The position numbers were made by a program, and so were the translations under genes. Below are positions 10,076 through 20,070 of a stretch of 64,000 nucleotides of DNA, one piece after another. The stretch is from positions 205,379 to 269,378 of the forward strand of contig NZ_JACYUY010000002.1 in the NCBI RefSeq assembly GCF_014842025.1, written 5' to 3'. Position 1 is the stretch's first letter; each line of letters opens with the position of its first letter. The notes under the pieces are model-generated. The model ran no database searches, was not told the origin of the DNA, and worked only from the letters and a program-made list of their open reading frames with translations. Origin of the DNA: Massilia sp. CFBP 13721. Its GTDB lineage: Bacteria > Pseudomonadota > Gammaproteobacteria > Burkholderiales > Burkholderiaceae_D.

Positions 10076-11716
10076 ATGACCCAGACCAGCACCCAGCCTT
10101 CCACGCAACCGTCCGACTGGTGGCGCGAAGCCATCATCTACCAGGTATACCCGCGCAGCTACCTCGACACGAACGGCGACGGCGTGGGCGATATTCCCGG
10201 CATCACCGCGAAACTCGACTACATTGCTAGCCTGGGCGTGAACATTGTCTGGCTCTCTCCGTACTTCAAGTCGCCGATGAAGGATTTTGGTTACGACATC
10301 TCGGATTACTGCGACGTCGATCCGCTGTTCGGCACGCTGGCCGACTTCGACGCCATGATCGCCAAGGCGCACGCGCTCGGCCTGAAAATCATGATCGACC
10401 AGGTGATGGCGCACACCGCGGATGCGCACCCTTGGTTTGCCGAGAGCCGTTCCAGCCGCGACAATCCGAAGGCCGACTGGTACGTGTGGGCCGATGCCGC
10501 CCCGGATGGCAACCCGCCCAACAACTGGATGTCGGTCTTCGGCGGCGCCGCCTGGCGATGGGACACGCGCCGCAAGCAGTACTACATGCACAACTTCCTG
10601 GCCAGCCAGCCGCAGTTGAACTTCCATAACCCGGACGTGCAGCAGGCCCACCTGGCCGCGCTGCGCTTCTGGCTCGAGCGCGGCGTCGACGGCGTGCGCA
10701 TGGATGCCTGCAACTACCACTTCCACGATACCCAGCTGCGCAGCAATCCGCCGGCCCTGACGCGCGACACGGCCTCGGTCACCGACGTCAACCCGTACGG
10801 CATGCAGTCGCACATCTACGACAAGACGCGTCCGGAAAACATCGCCTTCCTGCAGAAGATCCGCGCGCTGCTGGACGAATTCGGCGCCGTGTCGATCGGC
10901 GAAGTCGGCGCCGACGATGCGCTGGCCTGCATGGCCGAGTACACGGCCGACGGCGACAAGCTGCACATGGCCTACAGTTTCAACCTGCTGACGCCGCAGT
11001 TCACGGCGGAGCACATCCGCACGCAAGTGGAAGAATTCGAGGCGCGCGTAAAGGGCGGCTGGGCCTCGTGGTCGGTCGGGAACCACGATGCGATCCGCGT
11101 CGTGACGCGCTGGGGCGGCGAAGCGGCCCCTAGGTCGTTCGCATCGATGGTGCTGGCGATGCAGCTGTCGCTGAAGGGCACGCCGTGCCTGTACCAGGGC
11201 GACGAACTGGCGCTGCCGGAAGCGGACGTGCCATTCGAACTGCTGCAGGACCCGTACGGCATCACCTTCTGGCCCGAGTTCAAGGGCCGCGACGGCTGCC
11301 GCACGCCGATGCCGTGGACCGACGCGTCTCCGAACGCGGGCTTTACCGATGGCCAGCCCTGGCTGCCGGTCGCGGCGCCGCACCTGGCGGCCGCGGCATC
11401 GGTGCAGGAACGTGATCCGCAATCGGCGCTGAACGCCGCGCGCCGCATTATTCACTGGCGCCAGAACCTGCCGCAGCTGACGCGCGGCGACATCTCCTTC
11501 TTCGACGCGCCGGAACCGGTGCTGGCGCTGCGGCGCACCCTGGAGGGTGAAGCGACCGTGCTGGCCGCGTTCAATCTGTCGGACGTGCCGGTGACGATTG
11601 AATGGCCGGAGACGGCGGGTGCGCAAGACCTGGCGGGGCACGGCTTGCCGGGTGAAGCATCGAATGGTCAGGTGACCTTGCCGGCCTATGGGGCGTGGTT
11701 CGGAACAATCGCCTGA
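10076..11716 (+). CDS. Alpha-glucosidase (GH13, oligo-1,6-/maltase type)
   Basis: Cytoplasmic exo-glucosidase that releases glucose from malto- or isomalto-oligosaccharides, 546 aa. The N-terminus WWREAIIYQVYPRSY and YLDTNGDGVGDIPG match the GH13 alpha-glucosidase group. The catalytic residues are visible: nucleophile Asp210 in VDGVRMDACNY, acid/base Glu276 in SIGEVGA, and Asp338 in SVGNHD. The region MVMAHT-like (QVMAHTADAHPWF) is the first conserved GH13 block. No signal peptide. The ATG at 10076 was chosen over one 99 nt upstream because the intervening sequence contains the promoter. It plausibly finishes what the secreted pullulanase 6 kb away begins, although the two are not in one operon. 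No sugar transporter or LacI regulator lies beside it. Confidence 0.9.
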   Translation: MTQTSTQPSTQPSDWWREAIIYQVYPRSYLDTNGDGVGDIPGITAKLDYIASLGVNIVWLSPYFKSPMKDFGYDISDYCDVDPLFGTLADFDAMIAKAHALGLKIMIDQVMAHTADAHPWFAESRSSRDNPKADWYVWADAAPDGNPPNNWMSVFGGAAWRWDTRRKQYYMHNFLASQPQLNFHNPDVQQAHLAALRFWLERGVDGVRMDACNYHFHDTQLRSNPPALTRDTASVTDVNPYGMQSHIYDKTRPENIAFLQKIRALLDEFGAVSIGEVGADDALACMAEYTADGDKLHMAYSFNLLTPQFTAEHIRTQVEEFEARVKGGWASWSVGNHDAIRVVTRWGGEAAPRSFASMVLAMQLSLKGTPCLYQGDELALPEADVPFELLQDPYGITFWPEFKGRDGCRTPMPWTDASPNAGFTDGQPWLPVAAPHLAAAASVQERDPQSALNAARRIIHWRQNLPQLTRGDISFFDAPEPVLALRRTLEGEATVLAAFNLSDVPVTIEWPETAGAQDLAGHGLPGEASNGQVTLPAYGAWFGTIA

Positions 11717-11808
11717 GGCACCAGGGTGGGCATCGTTGTTTAGCCTGGGGTGCGCAGCGGTCAACGATGCCAACTGGTGTTACCGAAGACCCGCGGCCGT
11801 TGTGCACT

Positions 11809-11949
11809 GTAGGGTGGACTCCCGAGTCCACGCGGTTCACCATATGCAGAGACGCGCCTCCAATAACACTATCGGTGCATGCCGTACCATGTTGGTTTGA
11901 AGTTCGATTGTTCAGCCGTTGAACGCGTGGACTCAGGAGTCCACCCTAC
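11809..11949. repeat. REP pair in inverted orientation
   Basis: Copies at 11809-11835 (plus, GTAGGGTGGACTCCCGAGTC) and 11924-11949 (minus) are nearly complementary. A looser stem, CACCAGGGTGGGCATCGTTG paired with CAACGATGCCAACTGGTG, sits just upstream at 11718-11778 and may be an older copy or the alpha-glucosidase terminator. Together they fill the 278-bp gap before the lipoprotein gene. No gene is seen here. Confidence 0.82.
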
Positions 11950-11994
11950 GTTACACATCGGCTAACAATGTTATCGAGGTCGTCAGATCACACA

Positions 11995-12453
11995 TTAATC
12001 CAGCGACTTGGTCTCCACCCGCCGCACCCCGCGCCGCCAGTCGTCCAGCGACACCACCGCATCGCCCGCCGTGTCTTCGACCAAAATCTGGTCGCCCGTG
12101 CGCGCGACCAGGAAACTCTCGCGCCGGTGGACCTTGTCGGCGCGGTTCTCGACAAAACTCAGCTGCCAGTAGGCGCGGCCATTGATGACGCGCGGGGTCT
12201 GGTCGTCTTCGATGACGGCGCCGTGCGCCTTGCCGCGCGAGCGCCGTTCGATCTCCGCGGACCAGCTTTTGACTTCCGGCAGCGCCAGCAGCGCGGCCAT
12301 CGCCTGCTCGCGCGTGACCGCCGGTTCGGCCGATTGCCTGACGATCGGCTTGGCCGGCTGCGGCGCCGGGGCGGGCGGCTGTTTGTCCTTGCAGCCGGCG
12401 AGCAGGAGGGCTGCCAGCAGCGAGCCGGCCAACAATACAGCGCGTGACATCAT
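11995..12453 (-). CDS. Putative lipoprotein, function unknown
   Basis: A 152-residue protein with a textbook lipobox (LLAALLLAGC) that predicts lipid attachment at Cys21, a Pro/Ala-rich spacer (KQPPAPAPQPAKP), and a soluble domain of about 110 residues containing VKSWSAEIERRSRGKAHG and INGRAYWQLSFVENRADKVH. The soluble part is not assigned to a named family. GAGG is spaced 6 nt from the first of two adjacent ATG codons. It stands alone, between REP elements and the divergent chemoreceptor gene. Confidence 0.72.
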   Translation of the reverse strand: MMSRAVLLAGSLLAALLLAGCKDKQPPAPAPQPAKPIVRQSAEPAVTREQAMAALLALPEVKSWSAEIERRSRGKAHGAVIEDDQTPRVINGRAYWQLSFVENRADKVHRRESFLVARTGDQILVEDTAGDAVVSLDDWRRGVRRVETKSLD

Positions 12454-12557
12454 GATGGACCTCGTGAAAAACGAGACGCCATACTAGCCGATGTGTGGTT
12501 GCCGGGCAATCTCGGCCCGGGCGGGGAGGGGGCGGCCTGGATTATCAGCGGCATCAC

Positions 12558-12581
12558 AATTGTTGCCTTAGGCCAACAATT
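12558..12581. promoter_or_regulatory. Inverted repeat upstream of the chemoreceptor gene
   Basis: AATTGTTG and CAACAATT are separated by CCTTAGGC, itself nearly palindromic, giving a 24-bp dyad in the AT-rich stretch about 130 bp before the chemoreceptor start. Candidate operator; regulator unknown. Confidence 0.4.
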
Positions 12582-12708
12582 TGATATTTGCGTAGAATTG
12601 ATGGATCAGTAAATATTCATTAATAAAAGCTATATCGGTCATTCAGCTAACCGCATGCAGGCCTGAATCGATATGCCCGATCCCATCAAACGAATACGAG
12701 TACACGCA

Positions 12709-14331
12709 ATGAATCTGTTATCAAACATGAAGATCGGGCAGCGTCTCGCCCTCGGCTTCGCCGTTGTCCTGTCGCTGTCGATCGTCATCACGGTCATCGG
12801 CATCCTGAAGCTGAACGCGGTGGCCGACGCCGCCGAACAGATGCTCGACCAGCCGGTCAAGAAGGAACGCATGATCAGCGAGTGGGCCGCCAACATCGCG
12901 GTGGCCGTGATCCGCACCTCGGCCATCATCAAGAGCAGCGACACCTCGCTGACCGCGTTCTTTGCCCAGAATACGGCGGAGACCAACGCCAAGGCGGCGA
13001 CCTACCTAAAGGAGGTCGAGCCGCTCCTGACCAGTGCCGACGAGAAGAAAATCTTTGCGAACATGATGGCGCTGCGCGGCGGCTATGCCGGTGGACGCGC
13101 CGAAGCGGTGCGCCTGAAAAGCGAAGGCAAGGCAGAGGAAGCGATGCGGGTGCACGACCAGGTCTACATCCCGGCCGCCAAGGTCTACCAGGCCCACATG
13201 GCGTCGCTGGTGGCGCTGCAGCGGCAGCAGGTCGACCAGCTGCGCGGCCAGATCCAGCAGATCAAGGTCGAGAGCCGGCGCACGGTGGTCCTGCTGGGCG
13301 TTCTGAGCGTCGCCTTCGGCGCCCTGTGCGCGTGGTGGCTGACGCGCTCGATCACGCGTCCGGTGCAGGCCGCCGTGGCATTGGCGCGGCGCGTGGCGGC
13401 CGGTGACCTCGGTTCGCGCCGCCAGGCCACGGCGAAGGATGAAATCGGCGCGCTGCAGGATGCGCTGGCCGACATGAACGACAAGCTGCTCGGCCTGGTC
13501 GGCGAGATCCGCAATGGTTCGCATGCGATCGCCACCGCGTCGTCGCAAATCGCGGCGGGCAATCTGGATCTGTCGGCACGCACCGAGCAGCAGGCCGGCG
13601 CGCTGGAAGAGACGGCCAGTTCGATGGAAGAGTTGACCTCGACCGTGTCCCAGAACGCGGACAATGCGCGCCAGGCGAACGCGCTCGCCACCTCGGCCAG
13701 CGAAGTGGCGGGCCGCGGCGGCGTGGTGGTGGCGCAGGTGGTGCAGACCATGGCCTCGATCAACGCCTCCTCGAAGAAGATCGCCGACATCATCGGCGTG
13801 ATCGACGGCATCGCGTTCCAGACGAACATCCTGGCGCTGAATGCGGCAGTGGAAGCGGCACGCGCCGGCGAGCAGGGACGCGGCTTCGCGGTGGTGGCGA
13901 CCGAAGTGCGCAACCTGGCGCACCGTTCGGCGGCGGCGGCCAAGGAAATCAAGGTGCTGATCGGCGACTCGGTGGTCGAAGTCGACCTCGGCGCGAAACT
14001 GGTCGACCAGGCCGGCGCGACGATGAGCGAGATCGTCGGGAGCGTGCGGCGCGTGGCCGACATCATCGGCGAGATCACGGCCGCGACCGACGAGCAGACC
14101 GCCGGCATCGGCCAGATCAACGAAGCGATCAACCAGATGGACCAAGTGACGCAGCAGAACGCCGCCCTGGTCGAGGAAGCGGCGGCCGCGTCGAACGCCA
14201 TGCACGAACAGGCTGGCCAGCTGCTGCAGGCGGTCAGCGTGTTCAAGCTGGCCGACGCGGCGCAGCCGGCGCAGGAACGTCTCGACCAGCGGGCGGCGCG
14301 GCCAGCCGCATTGCGTGCGCGCCTGGCGTAA
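12709..14331 (+). CDS. Methyl-accepting chemotaxis protein
   Basis: Transmembrane chemoreceptor of 540 aa that signals to CheA/Che[12 protein letters not shown] leads into TM1. A four-helix-bundle-type periplasmic domain follows (to about residue 185), then TM2 ([18 protein letters not shown]), a HAMP linker ([20 protein letters not shown]), an adaptation region with [14 protein letters not shown], and the invariant hairpin tip [20 protein letters not shown] from about residue 369. The second methylation helix contains [19 protein letters not shown]. The C-terminus is a short Arg/Ala-rich tail without the NWETF-type pentapeptide for CheR/CheB tethering. Start at MNLLSNMK; an in-frame ATG 36 nt upstream is possible. 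No chemotaxis genes adjoin, so the ligand cannot be inferred from context. Confidence 0.93.
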   Translation: MNLLSNMKIGQRLALGFAVVLSLSIVITVIGILKLNAVADAAEQMLDQPVKKERMISEWAANIAVAVIRTSAIIKSSDTSLTAFFAQNTAETNAKAATYLKEVEPLLTSADEKKIFANMMALRGGYAGGRAEAVRLKSEGKAEEAMRVHDQVYIPAAKVYQAHMASLVALQRQQVDQLRGQIQQIKVESRRTVVLLGVLSVAFGALCAWWLTRSITRPVQAAVALARRVAAGDLGSRRQATAKDEIGALQDALADMNDKLLGLVGEIRNGSHAIATASSQIAAGNLDLSARTEQQAGALEETASSMEELTSTVSQNADNARQANALATSASEVAGRGGVVVAQVVQTMASINASSKKIADIIGVIDGIAFQTNILALNAAVEAARAGEQGRGFAVVATEVRNLAHRSAAAAKEIKVLIGDSVVEVDLGAKLVDQAGATMSEIVGSVRRVADIIGEITAATDEQTAGIGQINEAINQMDQVTQQNAALVEEAAAASNAMHEQAGQLLQAVSVFKLADAAQPAQERLDQRAARPAALRARLA

Positions 14332-14337
14332 GCCGCC

Positions 14338-14362
14338 GCACGAGAGGTCTTACTTCTCGTGC
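14338..14362. terminator. Stem-loop between convergent genes
   Basis: GCACGAGA and TCTCGTGC form a perfect 8-bp stem with a 9-nt loop. It sits between the chemoreceptor stop and the alcohol dehydrogenase stop and includes the last codons of the latter. No long T run, so its function as a terminator is uncertain. Confidence 0.4.
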
Positions 14363-15447
14363 GCGATCTCTTCCTTCAGCGAGGCCATGTCGATCACGTA
14401 GCGGAAGCGCACGTCGCCCTTTTCGACCTTTTTGTAGGCGTCGTTGACGTCCTGGATGCGGATCATCTCGATTTCCGGGCCGATGCCGTGTTCGGCGCAG
14501 AAGTCGAGCACTTCCTGGGTCTCGGCCAGGTTGCCGATCAGGGAACCGGCCAGCGAACGGCGCATCTGCGCCATCGACATGTTATCCAGTGGCGCCAGCG
14601 GTTCCAGCGCGCCGACCACGCACAGCACGCTGTCGCGCTTGAGCAGTTCCACGAAGGGATTCAGGTCGTGCTTCTCGGGCACGGTCGAGAGGATGAAGTC
14701 GAAGCTGGTCGCCAGTTCTTCCAATGCTTTTTTATCCTTCTCCAGCACCGCCGTAAAACCGAGCTTCTGCGCTTCCTCGATCTTCTCCTTGGTGGTGGTG
14801 AACAGCGTCACCTCGGCGCCCATCGCCTTGGCGATTTTCGCGGCCATGTGGCCCAGGCCGCCCATGCCGATCACACCGACCTTGTCGCCCGCCTTGACGC
14901 CCCAGTGCTTCATCGGCGCATAGGTGGTCACGCCGGCGCACAGGATCGGCGCCGCCACTTCCGGCTTGAGGCTTGCAGGGATCTTCAGGACAAAATCTTC
15001 CTTCACCACCAGCAGGTTCGAATAGCCGCCGAAGGTATTGTCCTTGCCGTAGATGTTTTCGCCGGCCTTCGCCTTCGGCACCATCGGACCGTTGTAGGTC
15101 GCCAGCCAGCTGTTCGGGCTCCCGCAATAATTCTGGTCGCCGCACCGGCAGGCTTCGCACTGGCCGCAGCTGTCGACCATGCAGCCGACGCCGACCAAGT
15201 CTCCCACCGCATGGCGGGTGACCGCCGCTCCGACCTTGGTCACGCGGCCGACGATTTCGTGGCCCGGCACGCAGGGATAGACCGTGTTCGACCATTCGTT
15301 TTTCACCTGGTGGATGTCCGAATGGCAGACGCCGCAATACAGCACGTCGATTTCGACTTCGTGCGCCCCCGCTTCCTCGCGCTCGAATTCATAGGGTTTC
15401 AGGCGGCTGAAGGAATGCTTGGCCGCATAGCCGGTAACCTTGATCAT
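14350..15447 (-). CDS. Zinc-dependent NAD(P) alcohol dehydrogenase (cinnamyl-alcohol/YahK type)
   Basis: Medium-chain dehydrogenase of 365 aa that oxidises primary alcohols or, more often in this subgroup, reduces aldehydes with NADPH. The catalytic zinc site is CGVCHSDIH with GHEIVGRV. The structural zinc is formed by the four Cys in CGQCEACRCGDQNYC. The cofactor fold shows GVIGMGGLGHMAAKIAKAMG. Start is the ATG after GAGGAGCGAAC; a longer frame upstream lacks such a signal. It is a single-gene unit, convergent with the chemoreceptor and divergent from a secreted protein gene. Cofactor preference and substrate are inferred from subgroup only. Confidence 0.9.
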   Translation of the reverse strand: MIKVTGYAAKHSFSRLKPYEFEREEAGAHEVEIDVLYCGVCHSDIHQVKNEWSNTVYPCVPGHEIVGRVTKVGAAVTRHAVGDLVGVGCMVDSCGQCEACRCGDQNYCGSPNSWLATYNGPMVPKAKAGENIYGKDNTFGGYSNLLVVKEDFVLKIPASLKPEVAAPILCAGVTTYAPMKHWGVKAGDKVGVIGMGGLGHMAAKIAKAMGAEVTLFTTTKEKIEEAQKLGFTAVLEKDKKALEELATSFDFILSTVPEKHDLNPFVELLKRDSVLCVVGALEPLAPLDNMSMAQMRRSLAGSLIGNLAETQEVLDFCAEHGIGPEIEMIRIQDVNDAYKKVEKGDVRFRYVIDMASLKEEIAHEK

Positions 15448-15624
15448 GTTCGCTCCTCGGTAAATGGAGCGGGGACGATAGGCCGATGATGCGGCTGCGT
15501 CTGTTAGATTGCGCGCAAAGCCGGCAAAAGGCGCGGCTCGGCTAGCAATTCCAGCTTTTGAGCTTGCTATCATGGCATCTTGCTAACAAGATGTGCGCGT
15601 TCTCGACCACTACATCCACGGATC

Positions 15625-16230
15625 ATGAAATGGTCTTTTGTCGTACTGGCCTTGGTCGGCGGCTTTGCCCAGGCAGAGGTTTCCATGAAACGAGATAAGG
15701 ACGGCTATCCCCTCCTGACGCAATTTAGCGAAGCGGGATTCATTGACTGCAGCTTCCGGATCGTGGACCTTGTCGAGAACGATATGGAGTACCGCTTTCG
15801 CCTGATCGGCTCCTACGAGGGCGAACGCGTGGGCATGGCGGTGACCGTCATCAAGGGCATCCGTGCGGGAATGGATCGGGACATGGCCCTAATCCGGGAC
15901 CATGTATATCGGCGGGGCGTGGTGTTTTCCCGCACCGGTCCGGAGAGCGACCGGCTCGTGCGCGCATTGGCGCGGTCGTATGGCGCTCCACATGTGGCGC
16001 TGCAGATGGCGCCGAGCGAAGCGTTCACCGTCATCGCCTTGCACCAGGGCGAGATCGACATGGCAAACGAGCCGATCAAGCTCAAATTGTTCGGACGGGA
16101 CGACTCCGAGAAGCCCGACGACGACTATTACGAATCGTTCTTCAATCTCGACCTGAAACATGGGTACGTGTACTGGAACGAAAAGGACCAGGACTACCGC
16201 GCGCCCCTGCTGCGCGGCCTGTCGAAATAG
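15625..16230 (+). CDS. Exported protein of unknown function (201 aa)
   Basis: Starts with a clear signal peptide (KWSFVVLALVGGFAQA) and continues as a hydrophilic alpha/beta protein. It has notable acidic and aromatic segments such as DDSEKPDDDYYESFFNLDL and YVYWNEKDQDYR, and one mature-region Cys in FIDCSFR. No catalytic motif is evident. The chosen ATG gives the signal peptide at the extreme N-terminus; earlier in-frame codons would mask it. It is followed 41 nt downstream by another exported protein gene, so a bicistronic unit is likely. I do not recognise the family. Confidence 0.6.
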   Translation: MKWSFVVLALVGGFAQAEVSMKRDKDGYPLLTQFSEAGFIDCSFRIVDLVENDMEYRFRLIGSYEGERVGMAVTVIKGIRAGMDRDMALIRDHVYRRGVVFSRTGPESDRLVRALARSYGAPHVALQMAPSEAFTVIALHQGEIDMANEPIKLKLFGRDDSEKPDDDYYESFFNLDLKHGYVYWNEKDQDYRAPLLRGLSK

Positions 16231-16271
16231 CGGCGCCTTTCGATGCGGCGCCGGCCATGCCGGGAGAGCGT

Positions 16272-16655
16272 GTGACATCTATCAAACGTATGAAACGCCT
16301 GATTGGCGCTCTGTTGCTGGCTGCTGCCGTGCACGGCGTGGCTGCCGCGGCGCCCGAACCGAAGGTGCAGGCAGAAATCGCCCATCTGCTCGACTATGTG
16401 GCCACACCTGGCTGCCAGTTCAACCGCAACGGCAGTTGGCACGCGGGGACGGAGGCGCGCGCGCATTTGCAGAAGAAGTACGACTACCTGCTCAAGCGCG
16501 GGCTGGTCACGGATACCGAGTCGTTCATCGTGCGCGCGGCCAGCGAGAGCAGCATGAGCGGCAAGGATTATCAGGTCAGGTGCGGGGGAGGGAAGGCGGT
16601 AGCCAGCGGGGTGTATTTGCGGGATGAGTTAAAGCGGTTTCGGGCCGGCAGGTAA
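16272..16655 (+). CDS. Exported DUF5329/YfeK-like protein
   Basis: Small periplasmic protein, 127 aa from a GTG preceded by GGGAGAG; an ATG at 16290 is the alternative and keeps the signal peptide (LIGALLLAAAVHGVAAAA). The mature part matches DUF5329: EIAHLLDYVATPGCQFNRNG, WHAGTEARAHLQKKYDYLL and SESSMSGKDYQVRC, with two conserved Cys likely to form a disulfide. The family has no established biochemical function. It lies behind the 201-aa exported protein gene and before a REP pair. Confidence 0.75.
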   Translation: MTSIKRMKRLIGALLLAAAVHGVAAAAPEPKVQAEIAHLLDYVATPGCQFNRNGSWHAGTEARAHLQKKYDYLLKRGLVTDTESFIVRAASESSMSGKDYQVRCGGGKAVASGVYLRDELKRFRAGR

Positions 16656-16713
16656 GGGATTGCGCGGCGGATGTGGGTTAGTGGTTGACGTGCGTGGTTC
16701 GCGGCCGTAAATG

Positions 16714-16791
16714 CGGCGGGCATGCCCGCCCTACGTTGCACCGCAGTCCGTGGCCGATGTGCTCCGTAGGCCGGGCATGCCCGCCGTGCGG
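16714..16791. repeat. REP pair in inverted orientation
   Basis: Minus-strand copy 16714-16734 reads GTAGGGCGGGCATGCCCGCC on its own strand, identical in its first 19 nt to the copies flanking the RAYT gene. A plus-strand copy at 16766-16791 (GTAGGCCGGGCATGCCCGCC) differs by one base in the head. The element lies between two convergent genes. Confidence 0.82.
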
Positions 16792-16804
16792 ATGGAGCGA
16801 TCCG

Positions 16805-17224
16805 TTAGCCCAACTGTAAACCGTGATCCTCGCACCACGCTGCCAGCACCGCGCGCGTCTGCGCCTCGCGGAAATCGTGCCAGCGGTCGGTCAGCCCGCG
16901 CTCTTCGACCAGCTCGCTGAAACGGCGATAAGCGCCCGAGCGCTTGAACATCTGGCGCACGTACTCGTCATCGTCCGGTAGCGCAGCGTCGACAAAATCG
17001 AACACCAGCTGCATGCCGAGGTCGAGATTGTGCATGGTCGGCACCGGAACGTAGCGCGCCGAGGTGTCGATATCGTCCGGCAGGGGCGCCAGGTCCGCGG
17101 GTACCAGCTCGGAACGAACGTGAACCGCGCCCGTGTCGAGCGACACCCAGGCCTTGGCATTGGTACCCGCTTCCGACACCATCAGGACCGCGTCTTCCAG
17201 GTCTTCTGCATTTACTAGAGCCAT
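16805..17224 (-). CDS. UPF0158 family protein
   Basis: A 139-residue acidic cytosolic protein. It matches UPF0158 in the order DTGAVHV, a Pro/Asp-rich stretch ending ARYVPVPTMHNLDLGMQLVF, then GAYRRFSELVEERGLTDRWH and the ending AWCEDHG. The family has no assigned activity. The ATG preceded by GGAGAAG was chosen; a codon-4-upstream ATG lacks a ribosome site. It follows groEL on the same strand but is separated by a strong terminator, so it should be a distinct unit or depend on read-through from the heat-shock operon. Confidence 0.78.
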   Translation of the reverse strand: MALVNAEDLEDAVLMVSEAGTNAKAWVSLDTGAVHVRSELVPADLAPLPDDIDTSARYVPVPTMHNLDLGMQLVFDFVDAALPDDDEYVRQMFKRSGAYRRFSELVEERGLTDRWHDFREAQTRAVLAAWCEDHGLQLG

Positions 17225-17242
17225 CGTCTTCTCCAAAAAGTA

Positions 17243-17277
17243 AAAAAGCCCGCAAGGCGCAAACCGTGCGGGCTTTT
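17243..17277 (-). terminator. Terminator of the groESL operon
   Basis: On the minus strand AAAGCCCGCACGG and TTGCGGGCTTTTTT form a GC-rich stem followed by a T run, 56 nt after the groEL stop. The flanking A/T runs on both sides would allow action in either direction. Confidence 0.82.
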
Positions 17278-17332
17278 ATCAAGTGCGTCAGGGCGCCGGC
17301 GAACCGGCGCCAAGCAGACAGCAATGAGCAAC

Positions 17333-19024
<1,692 letters not shown>

Positions 19025-19315
19025 TTACTTGACCAGCACGGCCATGATGTCTTCTTCACGCATCACCAGCAGTTCCTGGCCGTCGACCTTGACCGACTGG
19101 CCCGAGTACTTGCCGAACAGGACGCGGTCGCCGACCTGGACTTCCAGTGCACGGACTTGACCGTTTTCCTGGACTTTGCCGTTGCCGACGGCGAGGATCT
19201 CGCCCTGGTCTGGCTTCTCGGCAGCTGCATCAGGGATGATCAGGCCGGAGGCAGTCTTGGTTTCCTGGTCGAGACGCTTCACGATAACGCGATCGTGCAG
19301 TGGGCGAAGGTTCAT
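19025..19315 (-). CDS. groES: Co-chaperonin GroES
   Basis: Ten-kDa lid of the GroEL cage, 96 aa. It starts [14 protein letters not shown], carries the mobile loop region [18 protein letters not shown] that binds GroEL, and the roof segment [24 protein letters not shown] precedes the ATG. It is the promoter-proximal gene of the operon. Confidence 0.99.
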   Translation of the reverse strand: MNLRPLHDRVIVKRLDQETKTASGLIIPDAAAEKPDQGEILAVGNGKVQENGQVRALEVQVGDRVLFGKYSGQSVKVDGQELLVMREEDIMAVLVK

Positions 19316-19403
19316 GCAAAACTCCTTTATTCAGTGGTTTGGACTAGCGTTTGTTTGCTTCGATGTCCGCCTCGCGGTGTGCGCTGCGGCTTTGAAAGAG
19401 TTG

Positions 19404-19430
19404 TTAGCACTCTCAACTAACGAGTGCTAA
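19404..19430. promoter_or_regulatory. CIRCE operator (HrcA binding site)
   Basis: TTAGCACTC-N9-GAGTGCTAA, a perfect match to the CIRCE consensus, placed immediately downstream of the groES promoter -10 box. HrcA repressor binding here would block initiation until heat or misfolded protein titrates the chaperonin. The hrcA gene is not in the window. Confidence 0.97.
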
Positions 19431-19459
19431 TTATAGGGACGACATCAGGGTATTTCAAG
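19430..19459 (-). promoter_or_regulatory. Overlapping sigma70/sigma32 promoter of groESL
   Basis: On the minus strand TTGAAA-N17-TATAAT fits sigma70. The same bases read CTTGAAA-N14-CCCTATAAT, close to the sigma32 heat-shock consensus. The -10 touches the CIRCE operator. The remaining part of the 497-bp gap up to zapB holds one REP copy and no gene. Confidence 0.72.
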
Positions 19460-19660
19460 CTGCCATGTTGCAAAATAAGCTGCGTCTGTTTGATCGTGCT
19501 CAAGGTATGCAGACAGAATGATGTGCTTGGCTTGCCTTTGCGCAGGCACAAAGCGGAGAGACTAGCACTGAATGGATTCGACTTGACGCACTGTTGGCGG
19601 GTAATTGAGCAATATCAAAAGACTGTACGAAACGGCCGGGCAGGGTGAGCAACCGTATAT

Positions 19661-19686
19661 GTAGGGTGGACTCCGTCCACGCGGTG
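19661..19686 (+). repeat. Single REP element
   Basis: GTAGGGTGGACTCCGTCCAC followed by GCGG; stem GGTGGAC/GTCCAC-like. Lone copy in the groES-zapB intergenic region. Confidence 0.75.
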
Positions 19687-19777
19687 CGGCGGTGGAGCAG
19701 CGGCGATGCCCGCAACGATGGCGAGCGCAATTCCCGAACGCCCCATGAAACGCCATCTTGCCAAACACGCTATGCTG

Positions 19778-19807
19778 TTGACTGTCAACCCTTATCCAAC
19801 CTATAGT
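19778..19807 (+). promoter_or_regulatory. zapB-zapA promoter, probably giving a leaderless mRNA
   Basis: TTGACT-N18-TATAGT ends 5 nt before the zapB ATG, so transcription should begin at or within a base or two of the start codon. No Shine-Dalgarno is present. GTTGAC-T-GTCAAC, a perfect palindrome at 19777-19789, covers the -35 box. Confidence 0.55.
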
Positions 19808-19812
19808 ACCGA

Positions 19813-20070
19813 ATGATTTCCGAATTCCAAGACTTATCCGACAAGATCGAGCGGCTCGCCGAGCTGGTCGGGTCGCTGCGCAGCGAGAATGCGCATTTGC
19901 GCCAGACGAACCTGGTGCTCAACGAGGTCAACATGGCGCTCGTCGAACGCCTTGTCGAGGTCCAGCACAAGGTCGAAGCCGTGATCGAGCAATTGCCCGC
20001 GCCCGAAGCCGACGCTGAAGCGGATGAAGCGAACGCTGCTGCACCCATCGAACCCGAGGCCGCCCGATGA
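19813..20070 (+). CDS. zapB: ZapB-like cell division coiled-coil protein
   Basis: An 85-residue protein that is almost entirely one coiled coil (LSDKIERLAELVGSLRSENA through LVEVQHKVEAVIEQ) with an acidic Pro/Ala-rich tail. In Burkholderiales a protein of this type precedes zapA; it is expected to join the Z-ring layer through ZapA and stabilise FtsZ assembly. The stop overlaps the zapA start by ATGA, so the two are translationally coupled. Sequence similarity to gammaproteobacterial ZapB is limited to heptad pattern, so the name rests largely on position. Confidence 0.72.
   Translation: MISEFQDLSDKIERLAELVGSLRSENAHLRQTNLVLNEVNMALVERLVEVQHKVEAVIEQLPAPEADAEADEANAAAPIEPEAAR

Noticed and set aside
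19424..19648. Plus-strand 74-codon frame between groES and zapB
   Set aside because: It starts inside the CIRCE/promoter region, has no ribosome site and no plausible protein character.
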